Shown here one piece after another: positions 8,146 to 17,113 of a stretch of DNA of 64,000 nucleotides. How positions within the stretch are numbered: position 1 is the first letter of the stretch; each line of letters starts with the position of its first letter. Position numbers and translations under genes: made by a program. The DNA is taken from NCBI GenBank assembly GCA_036508135.1, contig DATCHW010000020.1, positions 73,877 to 137,876 on the forward strand, read 5' to 3'. The stretch is from DATCHW01 sp036508135 (GTDB lineage Bacteria > Bacteroidota > Ignavibacteria > Tepidaquicellales > Tepidaquicellaceae). The notes beneath the pieces are model-generated. The model worked only from the letters and a program-made list of their open reading frames with translations, searched no databases and had not been told where the DNA came from.

Positions 8146-10722
8146 TTATTTTAAAAGAATGAATTTTTTGCTGTTTACATATTCTCTTACTTTTAGTTGA
8201 TAAAAATATACTCCTGATGCATAGTTGCTGCCGTCGAATGTTACTTCGTAAGTTCCGGGATTTAGTTTTTCATTTACAAGTATTTGTATTTCACGACCGG
8301 TGATGTCGAAGACTTTGAGAGTTACATTACTGGATTCCAGCCTTCGCTGGAATGACAAATTGTTTGGGATATCAAAACGAATTTTTGTTACCGGATTAAA
8401 TGGATTTGGATAATTTTGCTCAAGTCCGAATTTAGTTGGTACTACACTGCTGATTTTATTTATTCCAATTACGTATCCGCTGTTATAAAACTCTCTTGCA
8501 ACATCTGCAAGTTGTTTTAATTTTGTTACTGAGTTTAGATTGCTTGTACCTCTTGCAATTAACTGACAGATTACTATTGTTTGTGTATCACCGGGCATTA
8601 TTGTTAGATTATCTGCACCTGAATTTAATAAGAATCTTACATCTGTTGGCGGAGCAGGGATTACAGGATTTCCCGAGGAATCGAGATTGCAATTATTTAT
8701 AATACCTTTAACTTCAGTCCAACCTGTGTTAAGCTCAGGGTCTCCGGGAAATACATATTTTGTTTTTTTATAAAAATTAGGAGGATTAATAAGCTGCGTA
8801 GGGTCGAGCCAGCAGGTTGAATCTTTTTTAAATCCCTGCATCATAAAATATGCGGAATAAGGCTCTCCATTGGGGTCTGTTTCGCAATAACCTCCTCCTA
8901 CCATTGAACCATAAAAAGGAACGAAAGAAGTTAAGTCAAGTTGTTTTGGAGGATTACTATATTTGTTATAAGCACCTTTGATCAGAATAAATCCTACAGC
9001 AGGTGGTGCAGTACCATATATCGGATCGTAATTAGTACCATTGTAGCAAAAACCAAGTTTTCGGGTAGTATCACATCCAATATAATCATCAACTGCCTCG
9101 CCTAAATCGGGGTCAGATATTAAAGATAAATATGTCCGGGTCCAGGGCTGTAAACCCTTATTAATAATCACAAACTTTAGAAACTGCATATCTGCATAAG
9201 ATGGTTGTGAATAACACCATGCAGTAAGGTGGACCTCACTATAGAGCGGCGGTGTTCCTCCGCCAAATCCTTCCCCTGCAGTATGAGATTGAGGAAATCC
9301 ATCAGTCATACAAAGGAAAATTGTCTGAGATGCACCTCTCACTCCGGGTGTATCTATCTGCGGGTTATAAATTCCATTATTATTTACATCAACAAATGGA
9401 GCGCCGTAAGGAACCATTAAACCCCAGTTTGCCCAATCCTGATTTGTTGTATATCCATCTCCCCGTTTTACGTTATAAAATTTGAAAGTGTCGTTTGTAT
9501 ATGCAACTCCATTATTACAAAATCCCGGAAGATACTCCCCCTTATAAGATGCCATTGCTTCCCGGAACTGTCCCTGATAAAATGCAGCCATTGAGAGTCC
9601 TGCTGTGAAGACTGCAGTTTTATTTGAATCCTTAGGCCATACAAATCCTGCCAAATTTCCATATCTCGTGTTCTGATCAAAGATACCTGAACTATTGATA
9701 TAAGCCCTGATGTTATTTCCTTCTAATTTTGAAGTGATGAAAGAACTATCAATATCTCTTCTCAGAATTTTTCCGGAATTACCTACTACGAATGGATATG
9801 AAATTGAATTCAGATCATTAGTTGTTGGTGTCAGAGTAGACACCCAGGATATACCTTTATTGGTACTTTGCAATATAACTCCGTTATTTCCGCATATATA
9901 ATATGTTGTATCATGGCCTGTATTTACTGGTGAAAAATATTTTAAGTCTGATGTAGTTCCGCTGGGTATAGTAATCCAGTTAATTCCATTGTTAGTAGTT
10001 TTCAAAATCAAACCGTTAGAACCTGTAATCCAACCGATTCCATTGTCAACATAACTCATACAATAAATTTTATTGGTAACTCCGGAGTTAATTGATGTCC
10101 AATTTTCTCCAAAATTAGTGGTACGCAATATAACTCCATTATTTCCTCCGACTATTCCTGTGTTATTAGTATCAAGATAAGAAATTGGCCAAAAATTAAT
10201 AGTATATAAGTCTTGTGTGGTGCCTGAAGGTTTAGCAGTCCAGTTGCTCCAATTCGAACCAAGAGTAAAGGTCGAACTTAGTATCGTTCCGTTTGAACCG
10301 ACTGAGATACGCCTGAACATTGATGGTGGTACAGAATGCCTTATATATGAAATACTGAATAGATTTTCTATTGTACCACTTGGCTGCTGAATCCACGGGG
10401 TGATATATGGAGAACCATTAATAAAATAAATAGAACCGTTCTGTCCTACAGCAGTATAGCCAAAGATATTAATAAATTGATAAAAATTAATATTAGGAAG
10501 TACGGAGGCATTCAGAAAATTATAACCCTGATTTGTAGAATACAAAAATGTACCATTATCACCCAACATATAATAATTTGGATTGAGATATAGTACATTG
10601 TTAAGATTGGACTGAACCGGAGAAGGAATCACTCGCCAGTAATAATGCTGTGAAAAGCAATTATCAATGAGTAATGAATAATGAGTAATGAGTAATAAAA
10701 AAATAAAAAATAATTTCTTCAT
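8146..10722 (-). CDS. Large secreted protein: propeller + Ca-loop module + T9SS type A domain
   Basis: 858 residues. The signal peptide (MKKLFFIFLLLITHYSLLID) is followed by a propeller region to ~330 (VGSNGTILSSTF, RTTNFGENW, KTTNNGINW, QSTNKGISW). A central module (~335-765) includes VDVNNNGIYNPQIDTPGV, which resembles a DxDxDG calcium loop, then TAWCYSQPSYADMQFLKF, SDPDLGEAVDDYIGCD and PGDTQTIVICQLIARG. The sorting domain occupies ~775-858. It is a full-length paralogue of 12160-14742 (860 residues, same domain order); the 455-residue gene at 10782-12149 lies between them. The linker PNNLSFQRRLESSN comes from yet another repeat type. The passenger function is unknown; likely surface exposed. 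Confidence 0.85.
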   Translation of the reverse strand: MKKLFFIFLLLITHYSLLIDNCFSQHYYWRVIPSPVQSNLNNVLYLNPNYYMLGDNGTFLYSTNQGYNFLNASVLPNINFYQFINIFGYTAVGQNGSIYFINGSPYITPWIQQPSGTIENLFSISYIRHSVPPSMFRRISVGSNGTILSSTFTLGSNWSNWTAKPSGTTQDLYTINFWPISYLDTNNTGIVGGNNGVILRTTNFGENWTSINSGVTNKIYCMSYVDNGIGWITGSNGLILKTTNNGINWITIPSGTTSDLKYFSPVNTGHDTTYYICGNNGVILQSTNKGISWVSTLTPTTNDLNSISYPFVVGNSGKILRRDIDSSFITSKLEGNNIRAYINSSGIFDQNTRYGNLAGFVWPKDSNKTAVFTAGLSMAAFYQGQFREAMASYKGEYLPGFCNNGVAYTNDTFKFYNVKRGDGYTTNQDWANWGLMVPYGAPFVDVNNNGIYNPQIDTPGVRGASQTIFLCMTDGFPQSHTAGEGFGGGTPPLYSEVHLTAWCYSQPSYADMQFLKFVIINKGLQPWTRTYLSLISDPDLGEAVDDYIGCDTTRKLGFCYNGTNYDPIYGTAPPAVGFILIKGAYNKYSNPPKQLDLTSFVPFYGSMVGGGYCETDPNGEPYSAYFMMQGFKKDSTCWLDPTQLINPPNFYKKTKYVFPGDPELNTGWTEVKGIINNCNLDSSGNPVIPAPPTDVRFLLNSGADNLTIMPGDTQTIVICQLIARGTSNLNSVTKLKQLADVAREFYNSGYVIGINKISSVVPTKFGLEQNYPNPFNPVTKIRFDIPNNLSFQRRLESSNVTLKVFDITGREIQILVNEKLNPGTYEVTFDGSNYASGVYFYQLKVREYVNSKKFILLK
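8330..8357 (-). repeat. Palindromic repeat inserted in sorting domain (type C)
   Basis: ATTCCAGC (8334-8341) and GCTGGAAT (8346-8353) pair around CTTC. On the coding strand it reads SFQRRLESS. No second copy was found in this window, but the form TTCCAGCGAAGGCTGGAA is known to me as a dispersed bacterial repeat type. Confidence 0.65.
10669..10696 (-). repeat. Heptamer repeat in signal-peptide coding region (4 units)
   Basis: GAGTAAT, GAATAAT, GAGTAAT, GAGTAAT on the + strand, encoding LLITHYSLLI. Confidence 0.75.
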
Positions 10723-10781
10723 AACCTAAAAATATTTAAATTTCAAATTCTAATATTAAATTCACATTTTTAAATCTAAAA

Positions 10782-12149
10782 TTATTTTAGTAACACTAAT
10801 TTCTTTGTCTCTACAAATTCTCCACTTCTTAATCGATAAAAATAAACTCCTGATGCATAGTTGCTACCGTCGAATGTTACTTCGTAAGTTCCGGGATTTA
10901 GTTTTTCGTTTACGAGTGTTTGGATTTCCCAACCGCGTAGATCATAGACAGACAGCAATGTCTGTCCTACGTAGTGCACCGCTATATCAAATTTTATTTT
11001 TGTTACCGGATTGAACGGATTCGGATAATTCTGGTTTAAGGAATATTTTTCAGGTATAGAATTATTTGCTATTATAACACTTGTTAAATTTGCCGTATCT
11101 CGAACCAGTTTATAAAATTTTCCGTTTTGAGTTGCTGCATATCCCCATATTCTATTATTCTTCCTTACAAAACTTAAATGATTTACCTGATCACTATTAT
11201 TATTAATTATCATTGGGCTCCAATTAAGTCCATTATTAGTAGACTTATAAATAGCATCCATAGAAATCGATGAACTCGAAAAATACCAGTTACTTGTTCC
11301 TTCTATCCAATTCAGAGAATTTACCGGTTGTCCTGATTCAATTGGTAAAAGAAAATAGTTCGACCAATTAAAACCTCCATCTGTAGTTTTGTGAAGATAA
11401 GCAGTAGGAGTTGCCCCGGAACTTGAACAAAAGCCTAATTCATTGGTTGCAGTAAATTCTATTGGCCAAAGGTAGTTACCGACGTATGGAACTGTTCTTT
11501 CAAGCCAGTTAACACCTCCATTTGTTGTAAAAGCAAGCCTTGGAATTCCATTACCATAACTTAAGCCCATCCAATAATGATTTTCATCGGTAACACAGGA
11601 AGATGCTTGCATTCCATAATAATTATTTGTAAATGTAGGAGAAAAAATTGCCCAATTAAATCCACCATTTGTTGTTTTTAAGATTTTGAATGGAGTACCG
11701 GTACCATTTGGCGGATCGCTGTTCGCATAACCGATTAATTTATTTGTCTTTGAAAATTTAATATCATTTATAAATGATGAGCCACCAAAATTAAATATCA
11801 TTTCCCAATTATAACCCCCGTCCGTTGTTACGAATATTCTCCCATCATACGTTCCTACCCAGGCTTTAGAAGTATCAATTGCAGCTATACAAGTTATTCT
11901 AGTAGAATACATAAAATCTTGCATAGGAAGTTTATACCAGATTCCCGGAGGTTTCATTTTGTAAACAAGACTTGTGTCCGGGGGAAACCCTAAAGTTCCA
12001 ATACCCCAAACGGAGAGTGTATCCACTGTACATAAATAATCCAGTTTCTCGAAGTTACCTGTATTTATCTGGTAATCAAAAATCCATTGGGCATTTGCAA
12101 TGAGTAATGTGCAATGAATAATGAGTAATGTTAAAATTATTTTCTTCAT
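10782..12149 (-). CDS. Propeller-type secreted protein with T9SS type A sorting domain
   Basis: 455 residues. A short signal peptide (MKKIILTLLIIHCTLLIANA) precedes QW. The passenger carries propeller motifs AWVGTYDGRIFVTTDGGYNW, KTTNGGFNW, FTTNGGVNW, KTTDGGFNW and KSTNNGLNW. The sorting domain (NYPNPFNPVTKIKFDI ... LVLLK) is atypical: after FDI it reads AVHYVGQTLLSVYDLRGWEI, so repeat DNA has replaced part of the strand normally reading V.LKVYDITGREI. The domain may still fold because YDLRG keeps the hydrophobic pattern, but this is the most altered copy of the array. It lies between two large paralogues with gaps of 59 bp downstream and 10 bp upstream. Confidence 0.84.
   Translation of the reverse strand: MKKIILTLLIIHCTLLIANAQWIFDYQINTGNFEKLDYLCTVDTLSVWGIGTLGFPPDTSLVYKMKPPGIWYKLPMQDFMYSTRITCIAAIDTSKAWVGTYDGRIFVTTDGGYNWEMIFNFGGSSFINDIKFSKTNKLIGYANSDPPNGTGTPFKILKTTNGGFNWAIFSPTFTNNYYGMQASSCVTDENHYWMGLSYGNGIPRLAFTTNGGVNWLERTVPYVGNYLWPIEFTATNELGFCSSSGATPTAYLHKTTDGGFNWSNYFLLPIESGQPVNSLNWIEGTSNWYFSSSSISMDAIYKSTNNGLNWSPMIINNNSDQVNHLSFVRKNNRIWGYAATQNGKFYKLVRDTANLTSVIIANNSIPEKYSLNQNYPNPFNPVTKIKFDIAVHYVGQTLLSVYDLRGWEIQTLVNEKLNPGTYEVTFDGSNYASGVYFYRLRSGEFVETKKLVLLK
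10936..10971 (-). repeat. Palindromic repeat inserted in sorting domain (type D)
   Basis: GACAGACA (10947-10954) and TGTCTGTC (10959-10966) pair around GCAA, with outer arms CGTAG (10936-10940) and CTACG (10967-10971). It overwrites part of the conserved strand and gives YVGQTLLSVYDLR. Confidence 0.7.
12102..12129 (-). repeat. Heptamer repeat in signal-peptide coding region (4 units)
   Basis: GAGTAAT, GTGCAAT, GAATAAT, GAGTAAT on the + strand, encoding most of LLIIHCTLLI. Confidence 0.7.
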
Positions 12150-12159
12150 ATTTAAAATA

Positions 12160-14742
12160 TTATTTTAATAAAACTAATTTTTTTGTTTCAATAAAATCTC
12201 CGGTTCTTAATTGATAAAAATATACTCCTGATGCAAAATTACTGCCGTCAAATGTTACTTCGTAACTTCCGGGATTTAGTTTTTCGTTTACGAGTGTTTG
12301 TATCTCACGTCCGGTGATGTCGTAGATTTTTAGAGAGGTTAACACACCCCCAGCCCTTCTCGAGAGGGGAGCTATATCGAATTTAATTTTAGTAATTGGA
12401 TTGAATGGGTTGGGATAATTTTGTTCAAGTCTGAATGTTGATGGTACTTCACTGCTGGTTTTATTTATTCCAATTACATACCCACTGTTATAAAACTGTA
12501 TTGCAACATCCGCAAGCTGTTTGAGTTTAGTAACTGAATTTTTATTACTTGACCCTTTTGCAATAAGCTGGCAGATAACTATTTTCTGTGTATCGCCCGG
12601 CATGACTGTAATATTTTCTGCACCTGAATTAAGTATAAATCTTCTGTCACCCGAAGCATTTATAGTAATCGGAGTTCCGGATGAATCATGACCGCAATTT
12701 CCAACATGTCCTGTATATTCAGTCCATCCTATGCCTGTTTCAGGGTCACCGGGATAAATAAATTTTGTTTTCTTATAATAATCTGGCGGAGTGACAAGTT
12801 GTGTCGGGTCGAGCCAGCAGGTCGAATCTTTTTTATATCCCTGCATAAAATTATAGGCAGGATAAGGTTCTCCGTTAGGTTCAGCTTCGCAAATTGGAGG
12901 ACTTGACATACTTGAATAGAATGTACCGAATGAAGTCAAATTAAACTGCTTTGGCGGATTACTGTATTTGTTGTAAGCACCTTTGAGGAAAATGAATCCA
13001 ACGGCAGGCGGAGCAGTTCCATACTGCTGATCGTAATTTGTAGCATTATAGCAATAGCCTAGGTTTTTTGAAGTATCACAACCGATGAAATCGTCATCAG
13101 CCGAACCTAAATCAGGATCGGATATTATTGAAAATTGTGTTCGCGTCCACGGCTGAGTACTTTTATTTATCACATCAAATTTCAAAAATTGCATATCGTT
13201 GTATGATGGTTGTGAATAACACCATGCAGTCAGATGTACTTCACTATAGAGCGGAGCTGTTCCACCGCCAAAGCCTTCTCCCGGATTATGAGATTCCGGA
13301 AAACCATCTGTATAACATAAAAAAATTGTTTGTGAAGCACCTTTTACTCCCGGAGTATCAATTTGAGGGTCGTAAATTCCATTATAATTTACATCAACAA
13401 AAGGAGCACCATAAGGAACCATCAAACTCCAGTTAAGCCAGTCAGGATTTGTTGAGGGTCCGTCTCCCCTTTTTACCGAATAAAATTTGAATGTGTCACT
13501 TGTATGAGCGATTCCATTGTTACAAAATCCCGGACGGAACTCGCCAGAGTATGATGCCATTGCTTCCCGCAGTTGTCCCTGGTCGAAGCCGGCGATAGAT
13601 AATCCTGCTGTGAAAATTGCAGTTTTTCCTGAACCTTTAGGCCACTCGAAACCTGCTAAATTCCCGCTTCTATCATCCTGATCGAAAATACCTTTAGCAC
13701 TGAATTCTGATTTGATGTTATTACCATCTAATGATGCAATGATATAAGAACTATCTTCATCTCTGCGAAGAATCGTTCCCGAATTACCAATAACATATGG
13801 ATATAAAATTGAATTCAGATTATTAGTTGTAGGTGTCGGGGTCGTTGCCCAGGTTATTCCTCTATTAGTAGTTTGTAAAATAATTCCGTTATTTCCGCAA
13901 ATATAATAAACTGAATCTGTATTTGAATTTCGAGTTGAAAAATATTTTAAGTCTGATGTTGTTCTGCTTGGAATCGAATTCCAGTTAAATCCCCCATTAG
14001 TCGTTTTCATTATCAACCCATTGGAACCTGTTATCCAGCCGGTTAATGTGTCTATAAACCGAACACAGTTTAATTTATTCGTAATACCTAAATTAATTGA
14101 TGTCCAGTTATCACCGAAATTGGTTGTTCTCAATAATGTTCCGTTATTACCTGAGACATAACCGGTCAGATTAATATTAATATTTGGATTATTATAAAAA
14201 CCAATAGAATATAAATCCTGTGTAGTTCCGGATGGAATAATGGTCCAGGGACTCCAGCTTCCACCCAGATTATATGTAGATTTTAAAATTGTACCATTGC
14301 CTCCAACAGCCAAGCGGGCATAATAAATAGGAAAAGAGTAAGAAGTTCGGTTACCGTAAACGCTGAAAATATCTGATGTAATTCCGGTAGTTTGCTGATT
14401 CCAGGGTGAACTGTAAGGAGAACCGGAACAGTAATAAATCAAACCATTCTGTCCAACGGCTGAATACAAGAATATATTATAAAGATCACAAATACCATAA
14501 AAATTATTATTGGGAAGACCGGAAGCACTTAAAAAGGAATTTCCCCAATTTAATCGATATAATAATGTTCCGTTATCTCCAACCACATAATAATTTGAAT
14601 TAGATAATATTATATTGTTAAGATTGTTCTGAACAGGAGAAGGAACTACACGCCAGTAATAATGCGGAGGGAGCTGGCATACACAATTATTAATGAGTAA
14701 TGAACAATGAATGATGAGTAATGAAAAGATTATTTTTTTCAC
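12160..14742 (-). CDS. Large secreted protein: propeller + Ca-loop module + T9SS type A domain
   Basis: 860 residues; first gene of the array. The start is GTG at 14742, giving the signal peptide MKKIIFSLLIIHCSLLINNC. Propeller motifs (AVGQNGLIYYCSG, RTTNFGDNW, KTTNGGFNW, QTTNRGITW) run to ~335. The central module follows (VDVNYNGIYDPQIDTPGV, TAWCYSQPSYNDMQFLKF, SDPDLGSADDDFIGCD, PGDTQKIVICQLIAKG), then the sorting domain at ~775-860. It is colinear with 8146-10722 throughout and clearly a duplicate of it. The linker APLSRRAGGVL is a type A repeat in orientation 2. A promoter upstream of 14742 was not confidently identified. Confidence 0.85.
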   Translation of the reverse strand: MKKIIFSLLIIHCSLLINNCVCQLPPHYYWRVVPSPVQNNLNNIILSNSNYYVVGDNGTLLYRLNWGNSFLSASGLPNNNFYGICDLYNIFLYSAVGQNGLIYYCSGSPYSSPWNQQTTGITSDIFSVYGNRTSYSFPIYYARLAVGGNGTILKSTYNLGGSWSPWTIIPSGTTQDLYSIGFYNNPNININLTGYVSGNNGTLLRTTNFGDNWTSINLGITNKLNCVRFIDTLTGWITGSNGLIMKTTNGGFNWNSIPSRTTSDLKYFSTRNSNTDSVYYICGNNGIILQTTNRGITWATTPTPTTNNLNSILYPYVIGNSGTILRRDEDSSYIIASLDGNNIKSEFSAKGIFDQDDRSGNLAGFEWPKGSGKTAIFTAGLSIAGFDQGQLREAMASYSGEFRPGFCNNGIAHTSDTFKFYSVKRGDGPSTNPDWLNWSLMVPYGAPFVDVNYNGIYDPQIDTPGVKGASQTIFLCYTDGFPESHNPGEGFGGGTAPLYSEVHLTAWCYSQPSYNDMQFLKFDVINKSTQPWTRTQFSIISDPDLGSADDDFIGCDTSKNLGYCYNATNYDQQYGTAPPAVGFIFLKGAYNKYSNPPKQFNLTSFGTFYSSMSSPPICEAEPNGEPYPAYNFMQGYKKDSTCWLDPTQLVTPPDYYKKTKFIYPGDPETGIGWTEYTGHVGNCGHDSSGTPITINASGDRRFILNSGAENITVMPGDTQKIVICQLIAKGSSNKNSVTKLKQLADVAIQFYNSGYVIGINKTSSEVPSTFRLEQNYPNPFNPITKIKFDIAPLSRRAGGVLTSLKIYDITGREIQTLVNEKLNPGSYEVTFDGSNFASGVYFYQLRTGDFIETKKLVLLK
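12339..12373 (-). repeat. Palindromic repeat inserted in sorting domain (type A, orientation 2)
   Basis: ACACACCCCCAGCCCTTCTC then GAGAGGGG (12362-12369). Nearly identical to 5426-5463, with one mismatch in the palindrome that turns G into R in the encoded PLSRR. Confidence 0.72.
14695..14722 (-). repeat. Heptamer repeat in signal-peptide coding region (4 units)
   Basis: GAGTAAT, GAACAAT, GAATGAT, GAGTAAT on the + strand, encoding SLLIIHCSLLI. Confidence 0.72.
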
Positions 14743-15173
14743 ATTCTTTGTCGAAGTTTTAAATAATTAATCCGAAAAGAATTCTTTATCAATTATTAAG
14801 CAAACTTAACAAATTACCATATACACCTGTAAGAAGAATTATCTGATGTTAAACCTTACTATGACGTTAATACTTTTTAATCCCATTTATGTTACCGGCG
14901 GTGTATCCATTTCAACCCCCTTTAACAGTTTAATTTTATATATAAGTCTTTATCCCCTTTTTGTTCAAGACTATTTATTAAATTAATATAAACATTAAAA
15001 TTTGAATAACAAAACTATCTTTACATTGAATTTTACTACTATAATTTTAAAGACCTTCCAATTTCCTTATTAAACTCTTGATATTACAACGAATAAAATA
15101 TTTAAGGTCTTAATATATTACCATATCACCATTATTCGCCTGTTTTGACACCGGAATTTATACAAATTTTTGG
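14743..15173. other. 431-bp gene-free AT-rich gap
   Basis: Separates the cargo array from the gene at 15174-16694. It should hold the promoter of the array on the minus strand, but no convincing TTTG-N19-TAnnTTTG pair was found. No RNA gene, terminator with a U-tract or coding remnant could be supported. Confidence 0.5.
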
Positions 15174-16694
15174 TTAATTTTCCAAAGAGGGCTTTTTTTT
15201 GTGAATTACAATGAGTTCATTTGCTTTAGTTATTAGCCATTTTTTCATTGTAAAGGTTTTTTCATTAATAATTTGATCTCTTAAATAAGAAATCTCCCTG
15301 AGAAAATTCTTCCTTTTCTTAAGTTTAAAAGTTAAAAATATAAAACTTTGATAAAACTTCAGAAAAGATGTATGTCTTTTTTTGTCATTTTTGGTTAGGA
15401 AGGAGTCAGTTTTAATCATTTGTTTGTAATTATGAATTGTTCTTTCAATCGGTTCTATATTTTTTGTCTCGTAATATATTTTAAATTCCAAATTCAGTAT
15501 GTCATATTTATAAAAGAAATAATTGAGTTTAATATCATTCAGACATTTTAATGCTTTCTGGTATTCCTTTTTTAAATAATGGTAATGAGCCATACCGAAG
15601 TTCAGCATAGTGTCATGTTCTTTCGGTGAAAGTTTGTTTGAATTATTTTTTATAAAACTCAACAAAACATCAGGGTCCTTGGTAGAGATGTCTGCAATAA
15701 TATAATTTCTAAAATGTATGGAATGTAAGTATTTATCATTGGAACTTTTTAAGTAATCTTTTTCAATCATTAAATCTTTTAATGTCATCGACTCTCGGTT
15801 AAAATAATTATTTTCATCTGAGGTCCTTTCCCTAATTATGCAGTAGCTCGTCAGCATAATAAAATGATTGCGAACAGTATCATTTTTGTAAATTCCGGAA
15901 TTCTCCAGGAAGTAAGATTTATAGTCCTCATAATATTTGTCTTCCTTAAAATATTTAAAAGTCAAATACAATTTGTAATATAGATTATAAGTAACAATCC
16001 TGTATTTATTTGTTTCTCTCTTCATCATTTCACTGCCTGCTTTGAATATATAATCTAAATTTATGTTTTTCCAGATCAGTTTTTCTTGTTTAAAGTCGAC
16101 GTTTCGAAGCACGAAATTCATATAATCACAGACCAGAATAATTAAAGTATAAAAATATATATCTGTTGACGAGTTATTAATGAAATCTTCCGTACCGGTA
16201 TAATTTTTTTTCCAGTAATCATTTCCGGAAAAAGAAGTAAGAAATAAATTAGTATTTAATAGATGAGAATAATAGAAGCTCATTTCTTCTATTTTGTCTG
16301 ACTTAAATATCTTTTCAGACAGGAATTCCTGATGAATATTTAATGTTTTGAAATCCCTTATATACAATAAACTTTCTGCCAGTTTCAACTGAACATATAA
16401 ATCATCTTTTAGAGTATCTTTAATGCCATAATATTTCAGAACTGCTTTATTCAAATAAGATAATAATTTTTTTATTGTCCCTTTGGAGTAATCCATAGTT
16501 CGGGTAATTTGTTTTTCAAGCTCATCGTATTTTGAAGGGATTAAAAGTTTTTTATTTAGCCATATTACTTTAAAAATAACTGAAAGAGCTTTTACGTTGT
16601 TCAGGTATGGAGATTCCAGGAATTTTTGGAATTCTCCATAATCTTTTTTATCGAAATACCCTATAAGGCGTATTGCATCCGGTATTTTTCTCAT
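15174..16694 (-). CDS. Helix-rich protein of unknown function (SPYLN-type N-terminus)
   Basis: 506 residues, no signal peptide and no obvious membrane segment. The N-terminus KKDYGEFQKFLESPYLNNVK resembles the start of a family of hypothetical cytoplasmic proteins common in Bacteroidota (pattern F..FL.SPY.N); that recognition is from memory and should be checked. The rest is rich in Lys, Tyr, Phe and Leu with helical periodicity, and the segment ~360-420 (YHYLKKEYQKALKCLNDIKL) looks like a TPR-like hairpin. The gene stands alone, with gaps of 431 bp downstream and over 600 bp upstream. Its codon use is very AT-rich like the flanks. No function is proposed. Confidence 0.7.
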   Translation of the reverse strand: MRKIPDAIRLIGYFDKKDYGEFQKFLESPYLNNVKALSVIFKVIWLNKKLLIPSKYDELEKQITRTMDYSKGTIKKLLSYLNKAVLKYYGIKDTLKDDLYVQLKLAESLLYIRDFKTLNIHQEFLSEKIFKSDKIEEMSFYYSHLLNTNLFLTSFSGNDYWKKNYTGTEDFINNSSTDIYFYTLIILVCDYMNFVLRNVDFKQEKLIWKNINLDYIFKAGSEMMKRETNKYRIVTYNLYYKLYLTFKYFKEDKYYEDYKSYFLENSGIYKNDTVRNHFIMLTSYCIIRERTSDENNYFNRESMTLKDLMIEKDYLKSSNDKYLHSIHFRNYIIADISTKDPDVLLSFIKNNSNKLSPKEHDTMLNFGMAHYHYLKKEYQKALKCLNDIKLNYFFYKYDILNLEFKIYYETKNIEPIERTIHNYKQMIKTDSFLTKNDKKRHTSFLKFYQSFIFLTFKLKKRKNFLREISYLRDQIINEKTFTMKKWLITKANELIVIHKKKPSLEN

Positions 16695-16918
16695 ATGGTA
16701 AGATATTTTTATTTCGAAAAATACTAATTTACTGTTATATCAATATTAATAATGTTTAATATTAATTGCAATAGGAATATACAGGTAAAATTGATATAAA
16801 TGGTAGTTTTGTTTTTCCAAATGAATAGAATATAGTTCCGTTAAATTTTGAAGAAGGAGTAATTACGAAAAATTTTTTCAATCCATAATGCCTTATATAT
16901 CATGCTTATTATTGAATT

Positions 16919-17113
16919 TTATTTGATAAGCACCATTCGTTTTGTTTCTGTATAGTTGCCACGCGTTATCAAAATCATATATGACTCTTTATTTGATTGG
17001 TTTAACGTAAACATATTCTTGTAAATATATAAAGCTGTTTTCATGATATAATAATTATAGAAAAGAATAACACTCTTTTCTCTCAAAATTATTCCAATGA
17101 AGGACGATATCAA
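16919..17113 (-). pseudogene. Possible remnant of a T9SS sorting-domain C-terminus
   Basis: In the otherwise gene-free stretch 16695-17388, the minus strand has a 64-codon frame ending YMILITRGNYTETKRMVLIK. Its last 20 residues align without gaps to array C-termini such as YFYQLRSGDF.ETKK.VLLK (shared G, E, T, K, V, L, K). The upstream part has no NYPNPFNP or signal peptide, so the frame looks like the tail of a lost cargo gene. The rest of the stretch shows nothing recognisable. The match is short and could be chance. Confidence 0.35.

Noticed and set aside
10921..10980. Frameshift in the sorting domain of the gene at 10782-12149
   Set aside because: The altered strand (LLSVYDLRGWEI) is explained by the palindromic insertion; the frame stays open and returns to IQTLVNEKL.
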